Assembly (NCBI RefSeq): GCF_019317285.1
Contig: NZ_CP079218.1
Location: 1,488,001 to 1,552,000 of the forward strand
DNA from: Pedobacter sp. D749
Lineage (GTDB): Bacteria; Bacteroidota; Bacteroidia; Sphingobacteriales; Sphingobacteriaceae
Reading direction: 5' to 3'
DNA: 64,000 nucleotides
Made by a program: the position numbers and the translations under genes. Of the stretch, positions 53,962 to 60,977 are shown piece after piece (positions within the stretch are counted from its first letter, which is position 1; every line of letters starts with the position of its first letter). The notes under the pieces were generated by a model. That model saw only the letters and a program-made list of their open reading frames with translations, was not told the DNA's origin and ran no database searches.

Positions 53962-55380
53962 ATGAAGATTAGAATTTTACTTTTTTTTGCACTGCTGATT
54001 TCTTTCAGTGGGATGGCCCAAAACAAATTATATAATATTAAAAAATACGGTGCAGTTGGCGATGGCAAAACGAACGATGCAGCTGCCATTCAGAAAGCTA
54101 TCAATGCCTGTTCTGCAGCAGGGGGTGGACAGGTAATTGTACCCGCCGGGAATGTATTTTTAGCCGGTCCTTTTAACTTAAAATCGTTTGTTGATTTAAG
54201 GGTAGAAGGTGGTGCTAAACTCCTGGCCAGTCCTGATGAAAAACTGTATACGCAAAGTGCTTTTAGAGGCAATAAAGGTGAAGGTACCATCTGGATAGGC
54301 GGAGAAAAACTAGAACAGGTGAGCATTAGCGGAACAGGGGTGATTGATGGGAATGGAATTTCGTTTATGGGGGAGGAGCTTAGCGACTCGTATGTTTTAA
54401 AACCTTTTAATGTTGTAGATCCGCGACCGCATTTGCTTACGCTAACCGGCTGTAATAAACTGAATATAGATGGGGTAACTTTTCAAAATTCTGCCTACTG
54501 GACCGTTCATTTAATCGGTTGTAATGATGTTTCGATATCCAATATAACATTACTCAACAGCATTAAAATCCGTAATAGTGATGGAATTGATCTTGATCAC
54601 AGTAAAAATGTGCGGATTACCAATTGTTTTATTGAATCGGGTGATGACTGTATCTGCTTAAAAAACAGACGTGAATTTGAAGAATATGGCGCCTGTGAAA
54701 ACATTGTAGTTAGTAACTGTACCATGACCTCCAGCTCATGTGCCATTAAAATAGGTTCAGAAAATATGGACCGGATTAGCAATGTACTGATCAATAACTG
54801 CAATATCAGAAAGAGCAACCGCGGTATTGGTATTCAAAACCGTGATGAGGGTACCGTAAATAATGTGATTTTTTCTAACCTGTTTATCGAATCGAAACTT
54901 TTTTCGGATGTATGGTGGGGCAAGGCGGAGCCGATTTATATTACCGCTTATCCAAGAGCAACCAGCAACAATAAAGATGCTGGCTGGCGTTTACCGAAGG
55001 GCCAAACCAAGGGCAAGGTTGGAGCAGTTAAAAATATTTATTTCAGTAATATCAGATGTACAGGAGAAAGTGGTGTATACATCAGTGGTGAAAGTCCTGA
55101 TAAAATTTCTGAGATCTATTTTGACCAGGTTAGTGTTTACCTTGATAAAACAACAAAAGAAGCAGGAGGAGTATATGACCGCAGGCCAAGCAATGTTGAA
55201 GGGCTCGTTAAAAGTGCGATTGCGGGGTTTTATTTTGAAAATACCGGATACATCAGCCTACTTAACAGCAATGTAGTATGGGGTACAAATAAGCCAGACT
55301 ATGCAGGAAAAGCTTTGGAGGAAAAGAATGTGAGTAAACTTAAAACAGTTAACTTTAGCGAAACTACAGTAGAGAAGTAA
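53962..55380 (+). CDS. GH28-family pectinase-like glycoside hydrolase 2
   Basis: 472 residues: signal peptide (~1-19, FSGMAQ), then the beta helix. It starts LYNIKKYGAVGDGKTNDAAA, with the acid region NSDGIDLDHSKNV and SGDDCICLKN and, later, SSSCAIKIGSENMDRI. The canonical GHG is again replaced, here by GSEN. It is only distantly related to the first GH28 in the window but has the same layout, so the two probably act on different bonds of one substrate. It sits in the symporter transcript. Confidence 0.92.
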   Translation: MKIRILLFFALLISFSGMAQNKLYNIKKYGAVGDGKTNDAAAIQKAINACSAAGGGQVIVPAGNVFLAGPFNLKSFVDLRVEGGAKLLASPDEKLYTQSAFRGNKGEGTIWIGGEKLEQVSISGTGVIDGNGISFMGEELSDSYVLKPFNVVDPRPHLLTLTGCNKLNIDGVTFQNSAYWTVHLIGCNDVSISNITLLNSIKIRNSDGIDLDHSKNVRITNCFIESGDDCICLKNRREFEEYGACENIVVSNCTMTSSSCAIKIGSENMDRISNVLINNCNIRKSNRGIGIQNRDEGTVNNVIFSNLFIESKLFSDVWWGKAEPIYITAYPRATSNNKDAGWRLPKGQTKGKVGAVKNIYFSNIRCTGESGVYISGESPDKISEIYFDQVSVYLDKTTKEAGGVYDRRPSNVEGLVKSAIAGFYFENTGYISLLNSNVVWGTNKPDYAGKALEEKNVSKLKTVNFSETTVEK

Positions 55381-55435
55381 AGAAATTTAAATACCTGGGC
55401 TACGTTCGTGAGCCAGCCCTGTTGCAATTTATATA

Positions 55436-55720
55436 TTAGTTTATCTGTTGCTTTCCGGTGTTATTGGTGTCAATTTCAGCTAATGCAGCTGTAATTTCAT
55501 TAATGGTTTTGATACTGAAAATATGTCTGCCAGTTAACCACCTTTTGATTTCATCAGGATTAATATCCAATATAAACGCCAGGTCGTTTTCAGTTGAACC
55601 TTTTACGGCAAGTAATGCTGTCGTTTTAAGGGCAACTTCCAGGTTTAGCTGTTCTAGTTTCTCAATTGCAGGATTTCCGGTTTCTTCCAGCCAGATAGAA
55701 ACAAAATCGTTTTCTTCCAT
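55436..55720 (-). CDS. Small XRE-type helix-turn-helix protein
   Basis: 94 residues. A helix-turn-helix is seen in the second half: STENDLAFILDINPDEIKRW and LTGRHIFSIKTINEITAALA, the usual XRE turn with a Trp in the recognition helix. The first half is acidic and helical (NPAIEKLEQLNLEVALKTTA). It resembles antitoxin-like HigA/phage-regulator proteins. No toxin gene adjoins it, so I do not call a toxin-antitoxin pair. It lies convergent to the GH28 gene. Confidence 0.7.
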   Translation of the reverse strand: MEENDFVSIWLEETGNPAIEKLEQLNLEVALKTTALLAVKGSTENDLAFILDINPDEIKRWLTGRHIFSIKTINEITAALAEIDTNNTGKQQIN

Positions 55721-55868
55721 TTTATAATTTTACTTTTAGTACAACGGTTTGCCTGAACAAACAACCCGCTTTTAGGGCGGCAAATTTAGTGATTAAGCGT
55801 ATTATTGCAAACCAGAATCAAAAGAAAGATTTTAATCAAATTAAAGTTTAAATTAAATCAATTTACAA

Positions 55869-56192
55869 ATGGCATCAGATCAGAAATTCGTGGACTTTGT
55901 TATCGATCAGATTGGTTATTCCGGACAGGTTACCTGTAAGAAAATGTTTGGTGAATACGGTTTGTATTTTGACTATAAGTTATTTGCGCTCGTATGCGAT
56001 AATAAATTGTTTGTTAAGCCTACTTTATCGGGAAGAGCATATATAATTGACGTTGTGGAAGCACCACCTTATCCGGGCGCAAAAAATCAATTTCTAATAG
56101 AAGAGCAGTTGGAAAATAGCGATTGGCTAAAAAAACTGGTAAGCATCACCGTAGCTGAACTGCCCGAGCCCAAACCCAGGAAAAAGAAATAA
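55869..56192 (+). CDS. TfoX N-terminal domain protein
   Basis: 107 residues: FVDFVIDQIGYSGQVTCKKM followed by FGEYGLYFDYKLFALVCDNK LFVKPT and WLKKLVSITVAELPEPK. This is the TfoX/Sxy N-terminal fold (MFGEYGLY, then KLF-LV-D). In gamma-proteobacteria TfoX activates competence genes; the single-domain form in Bacteroidota has no proven role. It ends with a basic PKPRKKK tail. It is monocistronic; the gene follows the HTH gene divergently with about 150 bases between. Confidence 0.9.
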   Translation: MASDQKFVDFVIDQIGYSGQVTCKKMFGEYGLYFDYKLFALVCDNKLFVKPTLSGRAYIIDVVEAPPYPGAKNQFLIEEQLENSDWLKKLVSITVAELPEPKPRKKK

Positions 56193-56354
56193 AGGCAGGA
56201 TTTAACTTTAGTACTGATGTATAAATTACTAAAAAACTTATTGGCTGTTGTAACCTTGTTTAAATTTCGTAACAAGCTTGTTTTATTGCCCTGAATTAAG
56301 GGTTTTAGTACTGACGCAGATTGTTGTAGTAGATATTTTAGCTATATTGGAAGT

Positions 56355-58235
56355 ATGAAAAATTTAGTCCTGTTTCTATTATTATCACTTTTTCTTCGTC
56401 CTTTATTTGCACAGCAAACGCAAAAGCCGATGCTGTACGGTAACAGCTGGATGGCCATCACGGGAAAGCCGATGGCAGCAACAGCAGGGTCAATGATCTT
56501 TCAGCAAGGAGGAAATGCTGTTGATGCGGCGTGTGCCATGTTAGCTGCTACTTGCACCATGTGGGATACCTTGAGCTGGGGAGGAGAAACACAGGCGCTG
56601 ATTTACAATCCGAATACCAAAAAGGTAATCGCCATAAACGCAATGGGTGTTGCCCCAACCGGAGCAACCGTAGCCTTTTTTAAAGCTAAAGGTTATAGTT
56701 TTCCGCCAGAATACGGTCCTTTGGCCGCCACCACCCCGGGTACACCCGGCGGCCTGATCTACATGCTGAGTAAATACGGTAGCATGAGTTTGGGTCAGGT
56801 TTTAGCACCTGCCATGCACATGGCCGCAGGTTACACGATAGAAGCACAGGCTGCAAATAGTATGGAGCGGGATAAACAATTAATTAAAACCTGGCCTTAC
56901 AGTAAAAAGGTATTGTTGCCACATTTGGGTGAGAAACGGGAGGCGCCAGAAGCAGGGGAAGTTTTTGTTCAAAAAGATCTGTTGGCCACCCTAACCAAAA
57001 TGGTTGAAGCAGAACAAGCAGCGTTAAAGAAAGGAAGCAACCGACAAGAGGCATTAATGGCCGCTTATGATCGTTTTTATAAAGGAGACATCGCGAAAGA
57101 ATTTGTTCGCGGAAGCAAAGAACAAGGTGGTTTAATTACCATGGATGATCTTGCGAAATGGAAACCGGTTGAAGAAGAAGCGCTAAGCATCGATTATAAA
57201 GGAATTAAAGTGTACAAGTTAAAACAGTGGACACAGGGTCCGGTTTTACTCCAGGCATTGAATATATTAGAGAATTTTGATCTAAAAGCAATGGGCTACA
57301 ATAGCTCGAAATATATCCATACTGTTTATCAGGCTATGAATCTGTCATTCGCCGACCGTGATTTTTACTATGGAGATCCTAATCAAAATCCAGTTGAGCC
57401 AATTAAAGGCCTTTTAAGTAAAGATTATGCAAAACAACGGGCCTCACTTATTCAGGCAGATAAAAATGATGCAAACATAGGTCCTGGTGATCCTTATCCA
57501 TATGAGGGAAAGAAAAACCCATATTTAAATCTGTTAAAGAGCAGGGGTTTTAACCTTGATACAGCCAAACGTAATTTTGCACCAAAACACGACCTGGGTA
57601 ACAATACGCCAAAAGAAATTTATGAAGACCGTTTATGGCGGGGAACAACGTCGATAGAAGCTGCAGACAAAGCAGGCTGGGTGGTATCAGTTACCCCAAG
57701 CGGAGGCTGGCTTCCGGCTTGTATTGCCGGTAATACTGGTATTGGAATGAGTCAGCGCATGCAAAGTTTTGTGCTCGATTCTGCTTTAAACCCCTTCAAT
57801 GTTGTTGCACCTGGCAAACGACCAAGAGTGACCTTATCGCCCTCACTATTTCTCAAAGATGGTAAACCTTTTATAGCTGCCGCAGTTCAGGGTGGTGATA
57901 CCCAAGACCAGAACTTGCTGCAGTTCTTTTTAAATATGGCTGAATTTGATATGAATGTGCAAAGGGCAACCGAAGCCGCTAATTTTAATACCAATCAACT
58001 TTGGCTTTCGCTAGGTGGTACTAAAACGAGCGACAGAGCACCAAAGCCTGGTCAGATCTTATTAAATGCCAACACCAAAGAGGAGGTGCGTACTGAACTA
58101 AAAAAAATGGGATATACGCTCAGTTTTTCAGAACGTACCAGCGGCCCGATCAATGCTATTTATTTTGATTGGAAACACAATAGCTTGCAAGGTGGCTCAA
58201 GTAACCATGGCGAAGATTATGGCATTGCATGGTAG
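56355..58235 (+). CDS. Gamma-glutamyltransferase family protein
   Basis: 626 residues: signal peptide (~1-20), then a GGT-type Ntn-hydrolase proenzyme. The N-terminal part reads SWMAITGKPMAATAGSMIFQ QGGNAVDAACAML, matching the family start. The autocleavage/nucleophile region is WRGTTSIEAADKAGWVVSV, where the small subunit begins with Thr, followed by PSGGWLPACIAGNTGIG. The usual role is breaking gamma-glutamyl bonds (glutathione) in the periplasm. The active-site sequence departs from E. coli GGT (TTHYSV), so it may belong to a related acylase-like subgroup. It stands alone. Confidence 0.88.
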   Translation: MKNLVLFLLLSLFLRPLFAQQTQKPMLYGNSWMAITGKPMAATAGSMIFQQGGNAVDAACAMLAATCTMWDTLSWGGETQALIYNPNTKKVIAINAMGVAPTGATVAFFKAKGYSFPPEYGPLAATTPGTPGGLIYMLSKYGSMSLGQVLAPAMHMAAGYTIEAQAANSMERDKQLIKTWPYSKKVLLPHLGEKREAPEAGEVFVQKDLLATLTKMVEAEQAALKKGSNRQEALMAAYDRFYKGDIAKEFVRGSKEQGGLITMDDLAKWKPVEEEALSIDYKGIKVYKLKQWTQGPVLLQALNILENFDLKAMGYNSSKYIHTVYQAMNLSFADRDFYYGDPNQNPVEPIKGLLSKDYAKQRASLIQADKNDANIGPGDPYPYEGKKNPYLNLLKSRGFNLDTAKRNFAPKHDLGNNTPKEIYEDRLWRGTTSIEAADKAGWVVSVTPSGGWLPACIAGNTGIGMSQRMQSFVLDSALNPFNVVAPGKRPRVTLSPSLFLKDGKPFIAAAVQGGDTQDQNLLQFFLNMAEFDMNVQRATEAANFNTNQLWLSLGGTKTSDRAPKPGQILLNANTKEEVRTELKKMGYTLSFSERTSGPINAIYFDWKHNSLQGGSSNHGEDYGIAW

Positions 58236-58279
58236 TACATTTGTTTGATTAATCTGCACTGTATTTTTTCCATTGCTAC

Positions 58280-59260
58280 CTAAAAATAACACTTTGGTCT
58301 TCGGCTCTTTTTGGTTTCGATATAATAGCCAACTGAGATTTCGTGCGAGCCATAATCATAATTGCTCAGTTTATTGAGGCTGTAATCATAACCATAACCA
58401 ATACGCAGGTTAGATCTGATAAATAATTCGCTGATGAAACCAATAGCAGATCTACTGGTTAATCCAGGTTGGAGGTTCTCTTTAGGGTAAATTTTCACTG
58501 AAGTGCGATAAACTGCGCCAAGCCAGAAACGCTCTTTTACCAGTAAAAAGGCATTTAAATCTAATGAAGTTGGCCCATGTAAATCATCTTTAATTAAAAA
58601 GGTTGGTTTAAAAACAAAATCGTTATTCAGAGGTAATGCAACTCCTGCACTCAGGTAAAAATGAGGCTGAATTTTAACGTTTAGCGAATGGTAATCGTCA
58701 AATACGGATAAGGCTTTTGACAAGAGATTATTTGCCGAAAAACCGATAAAAAACTTCTCATTTGAATAATGAATACCAGCGCGTATATCGGGCATGGTCT
58801 GACTTGTTGACCCTGTCGGGATACGATTGTCGCCCATTTCAATAGGGTCTAGTAAATTGCCGTTTAAGGCTGTCTGTATTACACCTACACCTAAACCGAA
58901 TGCGAGGATATTGGTTTCCGTACGATCGAGTTTTATCCTGTAAGCGAAGTTTGCCGATGCATTTAACGTATTTTGTGCACCTATTTTATCCTTGCTTACA
59001 ATTAGCCCCATTCCCAAACTTTCATCATTTATTGCCTCATCTGCTGATATAGAGAGGGTTTGTGGTGCTCCCCTGATGCCGGTCCATTGTGCTCTGAGAA
59101 AAGCCTGGAGGTAAAGCTCTTCCTTATAACCCGCATATGCGGGATTGATATACATACCATTAAAAACATATTGCCCAAACTGGGCGTCTTGCTGCGCAAA
59201 ACCCTTAACGGATGATATCGTAATGATCAAAAAAAGAAGTATCCTTTTCAAAATGTTCAT
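58280..59260 (-). CDS. PorP/SprF-family type IX secretion outer-membrane protein
   Basis: 326 residues: signal peptide (~1-22), then DAQFGQYVFNGMYINPAYAG at the mature N-terminus, the diagnostic opening of PorP/SprF. A beta barrel of about 300 residues follows, with SLGMGLIVSKDKIGAQNTL, AGVALPLNNDFVFKP and, near the C-terminus, GYGYDYSLNKLSNYDYGSHE. These proteins help anchor or pass partner cargo at the type IX machinery. It lies 18 bases after a gene with a gliding-motility C-terminal domain, as is typical for SprF beside its adhesin. Confidence 0.96.
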   Translation of the reverse strand: MNILKRILLFLIITISSVKGFAQQDAQFGQYVFNGMYINPAYAGYKEELYLQAFLRAQWTGIRGAPQTLSISADEAINDESLGMGLIVSKDKIGAQNTLNASANFAYRIKLDRTETNILAFGLGVGVIQTALNGNLLDPIEMGDNRIPTGSTSQTMPDIRAGIHYSNEKFFIGFSANNLLSKALSVFDDYHSLNVKIQPHFYLSAGVALPLNNDFVFKPTFLIKDDLHGPTSLDLNAFLLVKERFWLGAVYRTSVKIYPKENLQPGLTSRSAIGFISELFIRSNLRIGYGYDYSLNKLSNYDYGSHEISVGYYIETKKSRRPKCYF

Positions 59261-59278
59261 GTCTGTATTTTGCTTTAT

Positions 59279-60223
59279 TTACCTGATTACTGTGATATAA
59301 CCTTTGTAATCTTGCCAGGTTGTTGTTCCATTTCTAACTTTAACTATGTAGAAGTAGGTTCCATCTGCTAATCCTGGTGCAGTCCAGTCGTTTTGATAGT
59401 GACTGGATTGATAAACTGTACTTCCCCAACGGTTAATGATCGTTACCTCTTTCGATTCAAAAGATTCCAGGTGTTCAATATAAAAAGTGTCGTTCTTGCC
59501 ATCCCCATTAGGCGTAAAAACATTTGGAATTCTTAAGCCTGAAATCTCTTTTTTATCGGTTGATGTATTATTGGCCAGGTTAGGGTCAAATTCTATTGCA
59601 GTTACAGTAGCTGTATTAGTCACCATGCCCAATTGCTTAGACCTTACCTTAATTACCAGTTCTGCAAACTTGCCATTGGCCAGTAAGGGAATATTCCAGT
59701 TAATGGTTCTGTTGATCTGGTCGTAGGTCGCCATTCCATCGGTTGGTTGGTCCAGGTTTTCTAAAGAAATATTATCTGGAAGAGCATCCCTGATCATTAG
59801 TTGGGTGGCATCATCAGTACCATTATTTCTAACATTTAAGTAGTACTCAAAAACCTGATCGCCCACTACGAGCTTTGCTTCTGAGCGTTTTGTGACGGCT
59901 ACATCTGCAATAGCTTGTGGCAATACCAAAACTTCTATTTCATCTGAAATATCGGATGTACAGCCAAATTGATTTGAGGCAACTACTTTATAAATACCAG
60001 CTGTTGCCGTAATCAGCGTTGGGTTATTTTGTCCTTGCACCAACACATTATCCTTATACCATATAAATGATGCTGTCTCAGCCGAGTTTGCACGCAAAAC
60101 CACCGACGATCCTGGTCTGATCGAAATGGTTTGCCGCCCGTTGGGTGCAATTTGGCCCTTTGCTGTTTGAATAAAAAACAACAATATAGCCAAAGGCAGA
60201 AAGGAATATATCCTTAGCTTCAT
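59279..60223 (-). CDS. Secreted protein with gliding-motility-type C-terminal domain
   Basis: 314 residues: signal peptide (~1-23), an Ig-like domain (GRQTISIRPGSSVVLRANSA then CTSD), a DUF11 domain (ADVAVTKRSEAKLVVGDQVF to ATVTAIEFDPNLANNTST), and the type IX sorting domain. The latter starts GLRIPNVFTPNGDGKNDTFY with HLESFESKEVTIINRWGSTV and ends DGTYFYIVKVRNG and ITVIR. This is a type B C-terminal domain (gliding-motility associated). It routes the protein through the type IX system, helped by the SprF-like gene just downstream. The two genes upstream look like Ig-module proteins lacking such a domain. Confidence 0.95.
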   Translation of the reverse strand: MKLRIYSFLPLAILLFFIQTAKGQIAPNGRQTISIRPGSSVVLRANSAETASFIWYKDNVLVQGQNNPTLITATAGIYKVVASNQFGCTSDISDEIEVLVLPQAIADVAVTKRSEAKLVVGDQVFEYYLNVRNNGTDDATQLMIRDALPDNISLENLDQPTDGMATYDQINRTINWNIPLLANGKFAELVIKVRSKQLGMVTNTATVTAIEFDPNLANNTSTDKKEISGLRIPNVFTPNGDGKNDTFYIEHLESFESKEVTIINRWGSTVYQSSHYQNDWTAPGLADGTYFYIVKVRNGTTTWQDYKGYITVIR

Positions 60224-60257
60224 CTATACATCAATATGCTGAAAACCGAGACTTTAC

Positions 60258-60956
60258 TTAGAAAGTAACTGCTGGTGCCGTGCCATTAATGATTCCTGGC
60301 GTAATGGTTGGTTTTACAGGTTTAGGCGTAACGGTAATCGTCTCAGTTGCATCTTGTGGGCAATATTTATTGCCATTAATTACATAACCTGCTTTTAACC
60401 TGTATTTTTTCGGTCCCGCTGTTATTGGTAATGCAGGAGTATAACTTATCTGGTTTTCTCCTGATATTGCAGTTTCTACAGTGCCATCAACTGTGTACCA
60501 CTGATAGGCAAAGGCCTGAGTATTAACATCAATACTTGATACGTTCCCTATTTGAGCGAGCGGACTTTCAAGACAGAAATTAGCAGGAGTAAAAGTAACA
60601 ACCAAAGGTTTAAGCACATATACCGGAATTTCCTGTAATTCCGATTCGCAGGAGCCTTGTGCGGCCGATTTAGAACTTAAATAATAATACCCGGTTTTTA
60701 AATCTGCAGCTGGAATTTTTCCTGAAACCAAGGTGACACCTATACTTGGTGGAGTTGTTGAAGTTGTTGAAGTTTCACTGTATTTAACAATCCAGTTTGC
60801 ACCATCTGGGGGGGGAGGCAATGTAAGGTCTGAGCCTTCGCAGAATAAATTAACTCCGCTTGTGGTTGGTAATACTACCTGAGCAGATACGCTTGAAAAT
60901 GTACAGATTAAGAAAAAGATAGCTGCTAAAATTGTTTTTGTAATTGAATTGTTCAT
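60258..60956 (-). CDS. Secreted Ig/PKD-like repeat protein, no sorting domain
   Basis: 232 residues: signal peptide (~1-25, SSVSAQ), then two to three Ig-like modules, marked by VNLFCEGSDLTLPPPPDG, then CESELQEIPVYVLKPLVVTF, NFCLESPLAQIG and YQWYTVDG. It stops at TPKPVKPTITPGIINGTAPA VTF, just where the next module would open with its Cys. No type IX C-terminal domain is present. It lies between the DUF11 giant and the sorting-domain protein with 21 and 34 base gaps, so the three form one transcript. Confidence 0.85.
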   Translation of the reverse strand: MNNSITKTILAAIFFLICTFSSVSAQVVLPTTSGVNLFCEGSDLTLPPPPDGANWIVKYSETSTTSTTPPSIGVTLVSGKIPAADLKTGYYYLSSKSAAQGSCESELQEIPVYVLKPLVVTFTPANFCLESPLAQIGNVSSIDVNTQAFAYQWYTVDGTVETAISGENQISYTPALPITAGPKKYRLKAGYVINGNKYCPQDATETITVTPKPVKPTITPGIINGTAPAVTF

Positions 60957-60977
60957 GGGGACGATTTGTTTGTTTGT

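Noticed and set aside
55436..55720. XRE/HTH and the HicB-like gene (35772-36041) as toxin-antitoxin pairs
   Set aside because: Neither has an adjacent toxin-sized partner gene; only single members are visible.
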